From contig JAYRER010000048.1 of NCBI GenBank assembly GCA_041908795.1, forward strand, positions 1-64,000: a stretch of 64,000 bases of DNA, read 5' to 3'. Positions 1 to 9,176 of this stretch are shown here, piece by piece (within the stretch, counting starts at the first letter, position 1; every line of letters starts with the position of its first letter). A program made the translations under genes and the position numbers. The DNA comes from CAYLHB01 sp041908795. Its GTDB lineage: Bacteria; Patescibacteriota; Minisyncoccia; Phycocordibacterales; UBA12088. The notes under the pieces are model-generated. The model searched no databases and had not been told where the DNA came from. It saw only the letters and a list, made by a program, of their open reading frames with translations.

Positions 1-8
1 TCACATTG

Positions 9-85
9 AGGCACCGTTCTGCCCACGTACACGTACACGAACAAGCGACCTTACGGTCGCTTGTTGTCACGTGGTGCGGGGCCTG
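9..85. repeat. 77-bp direct repeat, distal copy
   Basis: This copy matches positions 211-287 at 75 of 77 positions by eye. It contains an 11-bp-stem hairpin (40-65) and ends in a copy of the last 12 nt of the initiator tRNA gene, without the rest of the tRNA. It lies downstream of the tRNA on the minus strand. It may mark a past duplication at the tRNA 3' end. Confidence 0.85.
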
Positions 86-199
86 TCTTAGGTCACGCGT
101 TGCAAGGCGGATGCGTCGCGCCGCTCCTTATCCGCCAAGCACTCTCGACCCCGCCTCGCCCGTCGCCCTGCGACATGGCTCCGGCCTGCAAATCCAGAC

Positions 200-268
200 G
201 AACGGTGCGAAGGCACCGTTCTGCCCACGTACACGTACACGAACAAGCGACCTTACGGTCGCTTGTTC
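200..268 (-). other. Two perfect hairpins just downstream of the initiator tRNA
   Basis: Positions 241-268 form a perfect 12-bp stem with a 4-nt loop (arm GAACAAGCGACC). Positions 200-221 form a 9-bp stem with a 4-nt loop (arm GAACGGTGC). On the minus strand they follow the tRNA 3' end at 276. Neither is followed by a T-run, so they are transcript-end or processing structures rather than textbook intrinsic terminators. Confidence 0.6.
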
Positions 269-287
269 TCACGTGTTGCGGGGCCTG
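211..287. repeat. 77-bp direct repeat, tRNA-proximal copy
   Basis: Partner of positions 9-85, offset by 202 bp. The last 12 nt (276-287) are the 3' end of the initiator tRNA gene itself, so the repeat boundary lies inside the tRNA T arm. The remaining 65 bp are the hairpin-bearing downstream flank. Confidence 0.85.
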
Positions 288-666
288 GATTTGCACCAGG
301 GCCTCAAGGTTCTTTTTCACTCTACGTTTCCGTAAAGAATGGACTATACCATGATCCACGAGGGACCCTCCCATTGTAGTCTCTGAACCTTCCCAGCACT
401 TTCTAATATGTGACACCTAGTTGAAACTGATGCGCATACCGCATCCACATTCAATTCTTGGGTCATATCCTAGAAAGTGCTGGGCTTGGCTGCTGATTAC
501 CGAATCCTCATGATTTTCGCACCATCACGCCCAACCATTCGGATCACGTTGTGGTTCACGAGGCTCTCACGGCGTTCCAGCAATTTCGGGAGTTTTCCAC
601 CGGTTGTTGCCAACTGGGGTCACACTTTCGCATGAGCCTTGCGAGCTACTACTGCTCTACCCCGCA
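276..666 (-). tRNA. Initiator tRNA-fMet (CAT anticodon), interrupted by a group I intron
   Basis: Read on the minus strand, exon 1 is 666-632 and exon 2 is 311-276. Joined, they fold as a tRNA: acceptor TGCGGGG/CCCCGCA, D stem GAGC/GCTC, anticodon stem CAAGG/CCTTG around the loop CTCATAA, and T stem CCTGG/CCAGG. The initiator-type GAGC D stem, the TAGCTCG stretch and the CTCATAA loop match bacterial tRNA-fMet. The spliced product is 71 nt and CCA is not encoded. Oddities are a 7-nt D loop without the usual GG, a T loop reading TGCAAAT, and a 1-72 pair that is T-A rather than the C-A mismatch of E. coli. The 320-nt insert lies directly after the anticodon. Confidence 0.88.
312..631 (-). ncRNA. 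Group I self-splicing intron in tRNA-fMet
   Basis: The intron follows a T (the last base of the CAT anticodon) and ends in G, as group I introns do. A P1 helix can form between exon GGCTCAT and intron GTGACCC, with the required U-G wobble at the 5' splice site and one mismatch. Near the 3' end, CAGAGACTACAATGG pairs with TATAGTCC (P7, GACTA/TAGTC) and flanks a short P8 hairpin GAGG/CCTC. A 14-bp helix (471-484 with 392-405) lies just 5' of P7 in the P6 position. There is no internal reading frame, so this is a small ribozyme-only intron. It must splice out to give a functional initiator tRNA. Confidence 0.85.
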
Positions 667-781
667 GGGTTAAGCTAAAGTAGCACATGTACATGGGTGT
701 ACGCAAGGTTATCAAACGTGTGTGAATAATTGTACAAAACATTTCATCTATTTACCTGAATAAGTTGGTACAATACTATAC

Positions 782-1489
782 ATGGCAAAACCCTTACAAC
801 GTGCCCGCGCTATCGCTCTGCGTAAGCTGGGCCTAAGTATTAGTGAAATTGTTGTTCGCATCGGTGAATCCAAAAGTACGGTCAGTTATTGGTGTCGTGA
901 TGTGGAACTCACGCAGTCACAGATACACCAAATCACTCGGCGAGGAAGACGCAAAGCTAACGACGCGTCACTGCGTTCCGCAGAGAAGCAAAGAAAACAG
1001 AGGATACTCCGTACGAAATCACTCCGACAACAAGGAGCCCGCAGAGTCGGAATCCTCAATGAACGTGAGCTATTTCTCTTTGGGGTTGCCCTGTACTGGG
1101 GAGAGGGATACAAAAAATCAACGAGTGAATTTGGATTTACGAACTCTGACAAAGCGATGCTTTTGACTTATATACGATGGCTTCGCCTTCTCGGCGTACA
1201 CTCCGAACAGCTTATACTTCGAGTTACGGTGAATCGGCGATATGCCGCTCGTGCGAACAAGATTCAGACATATTGGTCGAACGAGCTTCATGTGCCTCTT
1301 TCGCAATTTACAAAACCCAGTATCGTACAAATAGAAAGTACAGTCCAATATCCGTGCAATACAACGTATGTCGGCACAGTGCGAATTAAAGTAAGGAATG
1401 GAAGTCACCTCCTACAGTACGTACTTGGAGCAATAGCTCGTGTTGCCAGGAACTCATCACCTGCACACCTGCGTACTACACGTACTTAA
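782..1489 (+). CDS. HTH protein with a possible LAGLIDADG-like C-terminal half
   Basis: This is a 235-residue protein. Residues 17-41 look like a resolvase-type helix-turn-helix, with SISEIV then SKSTVSYW. A basic linker (about 50-85) follows. The second half carries LFGVALYWGEGY (99-110) and FTNSD (119-123). I recall this pair from a protein family common in Patescibacteria. By analogy the second half may be a LAGLIDADG-type fold with the W-G-E-G acidic residue in place of the catalytic Asp; this is inference. It could be a regulator or a homing-type nuclease. It diverges from the intron-containing tRNA only 115 bp away. The -10-like TACAAT at 769-774 ends 7 nt before the ATG, so the message should be leaderless. 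Its 3' end overlaps the convergent neighbour by 14 bp. Confidence 0.75.
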   Translation: MAKPLQRARAIALRKLGLSISEIVVRIGESKSTVSYWCRDVELTQSQIHQITRRGRRKANDASLRSAEKQRKQRILRTKSLRQQGARRVGILNERELFLFGVALYWGEGYKKSTSEFGFTNSDKAMLLTYIRWLRLLGVHSEQLILRVTVNRRYAARANKIQTYWSNELHVPLSQFTKPSIVQIESTVQYPCNTTYVGTVRIKVRNGSHLLQYVLGAIARVARNSSPAHLRTTRT

Positions 1490-2630
1490 ACTCATTGAAG
1501 ACCGATGCGTAGAGCTCGATCACCCTGCGCGCCTCGCGCTGAGTCAAAATAAAGTCGGAGCCGGCATGCGCGATGCGGTTTCTAATTTTATGTGCCTCCC
1601 ATGCCGCATCTATGGTTTCGAAGTCGCCCCGTGACACCTGCTTTAGCTTTTCTCCAAGCGAGGGGCCTATATACCCAATGCGACTCACCAGCTCATCGAG
1701 CATAATGTCCGCTTCAATAATTGCAAGCCGCCAGTCACTTGGATTACCACTACTCACATGAGTAACAATTCGATCCCATCGTTCATTTTTCATGGGCACC
1801 ACATCCTTGGGGATCGCTTCCTTGATACGGCGTGATTCGGACGCGCGAATTTGATTTGTGCGGAAGGTGACATAGGCGATACCAAACAAAAACAGAAGTG
1901 AGAGCACAGCACCTACTACAAGCACCACGGTAAGCAGACGTGACACTACGTTCACAGGAGTAGCACTCTCAAGTACGTCTTCAATCACCCACCCCTCCAC
2001 ATTGTTTTCCGAGGTAATGAACCACCACCGCGCCGGCCCAGTATTTTCCGGTCCCCCACGGAGTGTGGCGAGAGAGTCTTTCGAAAGATAACCAAGTGTG
2101 GTCCCTCCCCCCGGACGCGAGAACACATCAGTGCCCCGCAGTGTGCGCACCCTTGTACCAAGCGGAGTTGCGGGCCCCAGCGCGACCATGCTCGAGAGAC
2201 TATTCCCAAGCCCACCCGCCCGTTCGAGTACTACACGGTCAAGGTAGCGTCCCTCAAGCCATCCACCTGTAGTAGCACTTTCTGCGGCATTTTCGTCAGG
2301 CCGCACCTTCCACCACTCCACCCCCCCTGCACTCAGAGGACCATCCTCAATGGTAGCGGATGCTCCTTGAGGGAGTATGCCGACTACCGTGTCTCCCAAC
2401 GGTACGTCAACGAGTCGCCGCGCTTCGCGGGTACGTACGAGTGTTCCGCTCTCCGCAGGTGGTGCGAGCGCCACCACTCGAACCGACGTGGTACCCACCA
2501 CATCGATACCGGTTTTTTCCTGAATGAAACTCGGGAGCCGATTGAGCGCTTGACCAACAAGCATTAAACCGAACAGTAAAAGTGCGAGGTCCTCCCACGT
2601 CGTCTTTGTTGTCGCGCTTTCCGTTGCCAT
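1476..2630 (-). CDS. Membrane protein with SH3-like domains and a cytoplasmic HEPN-like C-terminus
   Basis: A 384-residue protein of no family I can name. Residues 15-30 form a first membrane helix. Residues about 60-133 and 160-225 resemble two bacterial SH3-like modules, each with the W-W and GW pattern (VEWWKV, ARWWFI, EGWVIED). A second membrane helix spans about 232-256. The remainder is predicted cytoplasmic and contains RNRIAH at 350-355, which fits the R-x4-H signature of HEPN domains (RNases or nucleotide-transfer partners). The likely topology puts the SH3 modules outside and the HEPN-like part inside, suggesting an envelope-sensing role. That is inference. It is convergent with the HTH gene. 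Confidence 0.75.
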   Translation of the reverse strand: MATESATTKTTWEDLALLLFGLMLVGQALNRLPSFIQEKTGIDVVGTTSVRVVALAPPAESGTLVRTREARRLVDVPLGDTVVGILPQGASATIEDGPLSAGGVEWWKVRPDENAAESATTGGWLEGRYLDRVVLERAGGLGNSLSSMVALGPATPLGTRVRTLRGTDVFSRPGGGTTLGYLSKDSLATLRGGPENTGPARWWFITSENNVEGWVIEDVLESATPVNVVSRLLTVVLVVGAVLSLLFLFGIAYVTFRTNQIRASESRRIKEAIPKDVVPMKNERWDRIVTHVSSGNPSDWRLAIIEADIMLDELVSRIGYIGPSLGEKLKQVSRGDFETIDAAWEAHKIRNRIAHAGSDFILTQREARRVIELYASVFNEFKYV

Positions 2631-2670
2631 TCTCCTATTTTACTCCCCCACACACTTCCTTGTGCGATGG

Positions 2671-4095
2671 TTATGCACGGGCCGCTTCTATGAGCGAACC
2701 GACACGAATGAGGGTATCTTCATGGCGATGCATTGCCATAAGTTGAAAACCGACGGGAAGTTCCTTTTTCTCGCGCAAGACGGTGCCCATGGGAACCGAG
2801 AGCGCGGGCACACCGGCGATGTTTGCGGAAACAGTAAAGACATCCTCGAGGTACATTGCCAATGGGTCGCTCGTTTTCTCCCCCAACGCAAACGCGGGTG
2901 AGGGCGTAGTTGGTGTCGCTATCACATCAACACTCGTGAACGCCTCGGTGAGATCGGCGGTAATCTTCTTTCGCGCGATCATCGCCTTGCCATAGAACGC
3001 ATCGTAGTACCCCGCCGAAAGCACGTAGGTGCCAAGAAGCACCCTACGACGAGGCTCCGGCCCAAACCCCGCACCTCGCGTTTTTTTGTAGTCATCAATA
3101 TGATTTACACCATCCACATGGAGCCCGTACCGTACACCGTCAAAACGGGCAAGGTTCGAAGAGACCTCCGCGGGCATTATCACGTAGTAGGCGGGAAGTG
3201 AGAATGGAAGTGTCGGCAAATCAATTGTGACCACCCGATGCCCCGCCGAAGCAAGAGTGGCAAGTGTCTCTTCAAACGCGGCGAGCACATCATCCTCCAC
3301 GCCCTTCTCAAGAAAGGCGCGCGGTACACCTATGGTGTAGGAGGTTTTCGCGGGCACCTCTTTGTGCCACGCGTCAGGCGAGGTAGTGGAGTCGAGTGGA
3401 TCATGCCCACGCACTACACGAAAAACAGTCTCCGCATCCGCAACGGTTGTGGTGAGCGGTCCAATCACATCAAGCGAGGAGCCCATCGCAATGAGCCCAC
3501 TGCGCGAAACACTACCGTACGTTGGCTTGAGCCCCACCACACCGCAAAACGCCGCCGGTTGCCGAATGGAACCACCCGTATCGGACCCAAGCGCCGCAAG
3601 CGCAAAACCTGCGGCAACCGCCGCCGCTGAACCGCCAGAGGATCCGCCGGGTACGCGGGTGGGGTCATGTGGGTTTTTTGTCGGCCCGTACGCACTGTTC
3701 TCCGTTGACGAACCCATCGCAAACTCATCTTGATTGGTACGCCCTATGAAGACCGCACCCGCCTGTTTGAGCTTTGCTATTGCGGTTGCGTCGTAGGATG
3801 CATGGTACCCTTCGAGAATTTTCGATGCGGCACCTGCTCTCCTGCCCTTAATGAGTATGTTGTCCTTGATGGCAAACGGAATACCGAGAAGTGGCGCTCG
3901 TTCTCCCTGTGCGATGCGCGCATCCGCGTTTGCGGCCTGCTCGCGTACGTCATCAAACACCTCGAGGAATGCGTGGAGCTCCTTGTCTCGCACTCGAACA
4001 TTTTCAAGACACATGCTCGCAAGTTCGACAGCGGAAATCTTCTTCGCATCGAGGAGTGAGCGAGCCTCGGTAATTGAGTGTGGTAGATTTGTCAT
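2671..4095 (-). CDS. gatA: Glutamyl-tRNA(Gln) amidotransferase subunit A
   Basis: This amidase subunit releases ammonia from glutamine to convert Glu-tRNA(Gln), and often Asp-tRNA(Asn), into the cognate aminoacyl-tRNA. The amidase-signature triad is intact: Lys77 in AIKDN, the cis-Ser in GGSSGGS (about 152) and the nucleophile Ser176 in DTGGS. These match the usual GatA numbering within two residues, which is why I place the start at 4095 rather than an in-frame ATG at 4128. The resulting 474 residues is a normal length. It lies directly downstream of gatC on the same strand. The partner gatB is not in this window. Confidence 0.95.
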   Translation of the reverse strand: MTNLPHSITEARSLLDAKKISAVELASMCLENVRVRDKELHAFLEVFDDVREQAANADARIAQGERAPLLGIPFAIKDNILIKGRRAGAASKILEGYHASYDATAIAKLKQAGAVFIGRTNQDEFAMGSSTENSAYGPTKNPHDPTRVPGGSSGGSAAAVAAGFALAALGSDTGGSIRQPAAFCGVVGLKPTYGSVSRSGLIAMGSSLDVIGPLTTTVADAETVFRVVRGHDPLDSTTSPDAWHKEVPAKTSYTIGVPRAFLEKGVEDDVLAAFEETLATLASAGHRVVTIDLPTLPFSLPAYYVIMPAEVSSNLARFDGVRYGLHVDGVNHIDDYKKTRGAGFGPEPRRRVLLGTYVLSAGYYDAFYGKAMIARKKITADLTEAFTSVDVIATPTTPSPAFALGEKTSDPLAMYLEDVFTVSANIAGVPALSVPMGTVLREKKELPVGFQLMAMHRHEDTLIRVGSLIEAARA

Positions 4096-4117
4096 ACTTG
4101 AGTAGGGTGTATGCAAA

Positions 4118-4399
4118 CTAGAGTACACGCTTCACGCGCAGGTACTGCCCGCTCCTACCGGGAGCGGCGGAAAGAAGTGCTTCGGTATACTCACCTCCGG
4201 AGCGCGGGTTCTCATCATCACGAAAGACATTGTGGAGCGGTGGCACCTCCGCATGCAGTTCTTCACTTGCAAGTTTTGAGAGCTCACCGACATAGCCGAG
4301 TATCGCGTCCACCTCGCCCGCAAGGCGCGAAAGCTCCTCCTCGGGCACGTCAATGAGCGAGAGTTCTGCAAGTTTTTTTACATCATCGGGGGAAAGCAT
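4118..4399 (-). CDS. gatC: Glutamyl-tRNA(Gln) amidotransferase subunit C
   Basis: A 93-residue small subunit that stabilises the GatA-GatB interface. The N-terminus reads LSPDDVKKLAELSLIDV and the middle has GYVGELSKL, both typical of GatC; V-P-P-L-H-N-V-F-R-D-D follows as in the family. The start at 4399 gives the usual GatC length, and a -10-like TATAGT (4406-4411) ends 6 nt before it. An upstream in-frame start at 4501 would add an unsupported 34 residues. gatA begins just past its stop, so the two form an operon. Confidence 0.93.
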   Translation of the reverse strand: MLSPDDVKKLAELSLIDVPEEELSRLAGEVDAILGYVGELSKLASEELHAEVPPLHNVFRDDENPRSGGEYTEALLSAAPGRSGQYLRVKRVL

Positions 4400-4405
4400 G
4401 GCAGG

Positions 4406-4411
4406 ACTATA
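4406..4411 (-). promoter_or_regulatory. -10 element for leaderless gatC
   Basis: The minus strand reads TATAGT, then 6 nt, then the gatC ATG. There is no room for a ribosome binding site. Confidence 0.6.
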
Positions 4412-4501
4412 GCACGACACGAGGAGGCGTTCTAGGGGGGAGTGGCACCGCAGGCAGTCGTACGTCCTTTTGTAGAACGATCGGAACATGAGCAACCCCA
4501 A

Positions 4502-4585
4502 AATTGCTAAAATCTAATTTCTAATCACAACCTATCAAAATGCATGGTGGGGATCAGCGCGGCATTAGAAATTGAACATTAGAAA
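4502..4585. repeat. AT-rich inverted repeat of the CTAATTTCTAAT / ATTAGAAATT type
   Basis: The left arm CTAATTTCTAAT lies near 4512 and two right-arm units ATTAGAAATT lie between 4563 and 4590. They can pair across about 45 nt of loop. The same arrangement recurs at 13260-13345. It sits between ligA and gatC, both on the minus strand, where it could end the ligA message. Confidence 0.6.
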
Positions 4586-6658
<2,073 letters not shown>

Positions 6659-6679
6659 TCAAACGCTAGTACTCAAACG

Positions 6680-7297
6680 CTAGTATATGTCCACAAAAAC
6701 AGAACGTTCGACCACAGTCGACCCTGTTTTATCACACACTTGCGTACCACCGGGACCGGCTACTAGCTGACTGTTATACCCGTTGGCAGTAATGGTTGTT
6801 TGGTAGACCGGATAAGGGGTGGGATCAGAAAAATAGCTGTAGCTATAGCTCGTTTCACCTTTTGTTAAACTCACTTCAACACAGCCGGTGGTCCCAATAT
6901 TGGCAACAAAAGAGACTGTGGTACTTGCATGACCAGTGATGGGATCCTCGACGCGAAATCCAATGGAAGGGTCGATTGCCACATTGAAACAGCGGATATT
7001 TCTTAGGTTTGCGATGGGATCAGGATAAAAGGCTCCCAAGTGCTGGGCCTCAATGACCGCAGGGTCCGTGTCCCAAAAGTACGCACACTCGTATCCCGCC
7101 ATCGCCGCATTCTGCGCAATGAAGGAATCAGAGATGATGGAGTGGGTGCGCATCTGTCGTACGGTGACACTTGCAATACTGGTCGCAATCGAGATGATGA
7201 GCGCAGAGATGACGAGCGCGGTGAGCAGTGCATAGCCACCCGGCCGCACCGAGGATTCATTCGCAGACAAAGGTGGTGTATACATATTAGTAGTCAT
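6680..7297 (-). CDS. PilX-like minor pilus assembly protein
   Basis: About 205 residues. The N-terminal segment RPGGYALLTALVISALIISIATSIASV is one long hydrophobic helix preceded by a short basic-polar stretch. That is the PilX/GspK layout, although the canonical FTLVE is missing. The rest is a Thr/Ser-rich, probably extracellular domain with several Cys. I chose the ATG at 7297 because it overlaps the stop of the upstream pilV-like gene by 11 bp; the frame stays open further upstream without a good start. It is last in the minor-pilin run, so it probably helps prime pilus assembly. Confidence 0.75.
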   Translation of the reverse strand: MTTNMYTPPLSANESSVRPGGYALLTALVISALIISIATSIASVTVRQMRTHSIISDSFIAQNAAMAGYECAYFWDTDPAVIEAQHLGAFYPDPIANLRNIRCFNVAIDPSIGFRVEDPITGHASTTVSFVANIGTTGCVEVSLTKGETSYSYSYFSDPTPYPVYQTTITANGYNSQLVAGPGGTQVCDKTGSTVVERSVFVDIY

Positions 7298-7919
7298 TGC
7301 GCCATATATCGAACAAATAGCTCTGGAACGAAACACTATGCGCCAACCCGCTTCGCGTGACGTAGCTGACGCTTGAGGTAACGAGAAGTGTGTCATTGTT
7401 AGCGTCCGCACCCGGAACAGAGGCTGTTCCGGGAACGAAGGGAAGTACGGTCAGATCTTGAAGACTGCCATTCGTTGCATCGTTAGCACGCGTGATAGTG
7501 ATTGTACGAGTGAAGGGAGTAGCAGTGCCTCCCGCATAGTCGTACGTTCCGTCAGCTCCATATTTAATTTTCGAGCACCCGTCAGCAACGTCACATTGGT
7601 TCCAATTCATGGTGTCAAACTCCACATAGCAACCGGTGTTCGTAAAGCACGCGGCGGCAAATCCATCATCAAAGGCAGTGTCCGTGCCTGAAAGCTCTTT
7701 AATGCCGTTCGAATCCCTCTGTGAGCGAACCATCTCTAACCCCTCTTGTGCAAGAAAATTAGCAATCATCCTACTCTGCAAATCGTCGGTTGCGGAGAGG
7801 GCTCGAAGCACCACCGGCGTCGCCCCCGCGATAACAAGCATCATAATACCGATTGCAACAATCGCCTCCACAAGAGTGAATGCACGTGAGTCTTTTTTTA
7901 CTTGTTTCTGTGGTGGCAT
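7287..7919 (-). CDS. PilV-like minor pilin
   Basis: A 210-residue type IV prepilin. A short basic leader ends at SRAFTLVEAIVAIGIMML (about 11-28), giving the prepilin-peptidase site and the hydrophobic helix that packs into the fibre core. Glu at mature position 5 is present. The residue before the cut is Ala instead of the usual Gly, which some minor pilins tolerate. The C-terminal domain has two Cys-rich turns. It lies 26 bp downstream of the PilW-like gene and overlaps the PilX-like gene, so these form a minor-pilin operon. Confidence 0.85.
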   Translation of the reverse strand: MPPQKQVKKDSRAFTLVEAIVAIGIMMLVIAGATPVVLRALSATDDLQSRMIANFLAQEGLEMVRSQRDSNGIKELSGTDTAFDDGFAAACFTNTGCYVEFDTMNWNQCDVADGCSKIKYGADGTYDYAGGTATPFTRTITITRANDATNGSLQDLTVLPFVPGTASVPGADANNDTLLVTSSVSYVTRSGLAHSVSFQSYLFDIWRNDY

Positions 7920-7945
7920 AAATGCAAAAAAGAATAGTCGTTGAT

Positions 7946-8536
7946 CTAATTTTCCAACGAAACTTGTGACGTGGTGAACTGCATACGAAATGGCGTGCTC
8001 ACTGTGCCTTGCCTCGCTCCAATATCCACGTTACCCTCCACCGCAACGGTAACCACGGGTTGAAGCTCATCACTACCTATATTTTCTACGCGAAATAGGA
8101 AACTATCAATATCAATAACGTTTGAGGTATAGCGCACCCATGGTCCGGTTCCTACTTGCCGCTCGAGCAAGCCGGTGCCGGTGCCGGTGCAGCTCGTACA
8201 CCGATACCACACATCCCTGTCGTTGATATCGTTGACATGTATAGTATTACCGCCACTTATCGAGTAGTCAGTACCAAACTCTATGGTACGCATCATGCTC
8301 TCCATGGCAACGCCAAACGACATAAGCGCGTGATGTTTCGCTTCCGCTTGCCTGTTGGCTCGAACAACTGCCGTGAAAATCGCTGTGGAGACGGTCATTA
8401 CCACCATAAATATTCCCAGCGCAACAAGAAGCTCAACCAATGTGAACCCTTCTTCTTCCCGTCGTGACACAGGCACACACGCATGCTCACGTGCTTCACA
8501 TGTAGTTCTTCTGTTAGTTAAGTGTTCCATACGCAT
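7946..8536 (-). CDS. PilW-like minor pilin
   Basis: A 196-residue prepilin with a rather long leader (about 29 residues from the first ATG). The cleavage motif EEGFTLVELLVALGIFMVVM follows and then an extracellular domain with a CTSC pair (about residue 115). The leader length suggests the true start may be the ATG two codons in (8530). The start overlaps the end of the upstream FimT/GspH-like gene by roughly 20 bp, so translation is probably coupled. In other systems PilW forms a priming complex with PilV and PilX, which follow here. Confidence 0.85.
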   Translation of the reverse strand: MRMEHLTNRRTTCEAREHACVPVSRREEEGFTLVELLVALGIFMVVMTVSTAIFTAVVRANRQAEAKHHALMSFGVAMESMMRTIEFGTDYSISGGNTIHVNDINDRDVWYRCTSCTGTGTGLLERQVGTGPWVRYTSNVIDIDSFLFRVENIGSDELQPVVTVAVEGNVDIGARQGTVSTPFRMQFTTSQVSLEN

Positions 8537-9176
8537 ACCCTGTTCGATAGACCTTCACGAACCCCACCGTACTATTGGGTCCGTTCACCTCTATGCACGC
8601 ATAGTTGTACTCACCCTCATTCTTTCGAACACCTGAAGTTTGTTCAAACAGCTCAATGTCTGTTGAGGGGCGTATGAAAAGAAAATTGTAGGGTGTAGAC
8701 CACACACCTCCGCTCGCACACGTATCATCACCCGCACTCAAATCACCATACGTCACACGCGCAATGGTAAACCCGCCCGGCAACTGGAATACACCTCCCG
8801 TAACATTTTCTGAAGGTACTGCTGAAGCGTCATACATCCTATCCCCACCGCGCTCCTCCGTCCAAAGCATGTACGAAGAACTCCGCGATGGGTCAAAGTT
8901 CAACCCATATACCCTATCGTACGAACCTCCCTCAACTCCCCGTACCGCCGTACCGTATACCTGCGCTTGGCGAAAGCTTGCAACCATATCCTCCAAAATA
9001 CCCCTCATGCGTACACTACTTCCGTAGGAACGGTGGTTACCAAGTACCATTGTTGAAATGAGTACGATGATTGCGATTACCACGAGCCCTTCAACAAGGG
9101 TAAAACCACCCCGTCCACATTGGGCCTTAGTGCACAAGCGTGCATTAGAAAGGAAAAATGAGATGACCGATCGCAT
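8514..9176 (-). CDS. FimT/GspH-like minor pilin
   Basis: The prepilin motif RGGFTLVEGLVVIAIIVLIS is followed by a domain of about 170 residues containing two Cys. That size and order fit GspH/FimT pseudopilins, which sit at the pilus tip and in some bacteria bind DNA. The reading frame is open to 9233. I place the start at the ATG at 9176, which gives a 25-residue leader and overlaps the prepilin peptidase gene by 32 bp; 9194 is an alternative. It is the first of the four minor-pilin genes after pilD. Confidence 0.82.
   Translation of the reverse strand: MRSVISFFLSNARLCTKAQCGRGGFTLVEGLVVIAIIVLISTMVLGNHRSYGSSVRMRGILEDMVASFRQAQVYGTAVRGVEGGSYDRVYGLNFDPSRSSSYMLWTEERGGDRMYDASAVPSENVTGGVFQLPGGFTIARVTYGDLSAGDDTCASGGVWSTPYNFLFIRPSTDIELFEQTSGVRKNEGEYNYACIEVNGPNSTVGFVKVYRTGYAYGTLN

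Noticed and set aside
9..287. Integrated mobile element flanked by att sites at the tRNA
   Set aside because: Only 125 bp lie between the repeats and there is no integrase gene. I keep it as an unexplained repeat.
6..416. Three overlapping frames of about 100 codons at the left end
   Set aside because: They cross the tRNA exon, the intron and the direct repeats. The repeated peptide stretches come from the DNA repeat, and no start signal or family fits.
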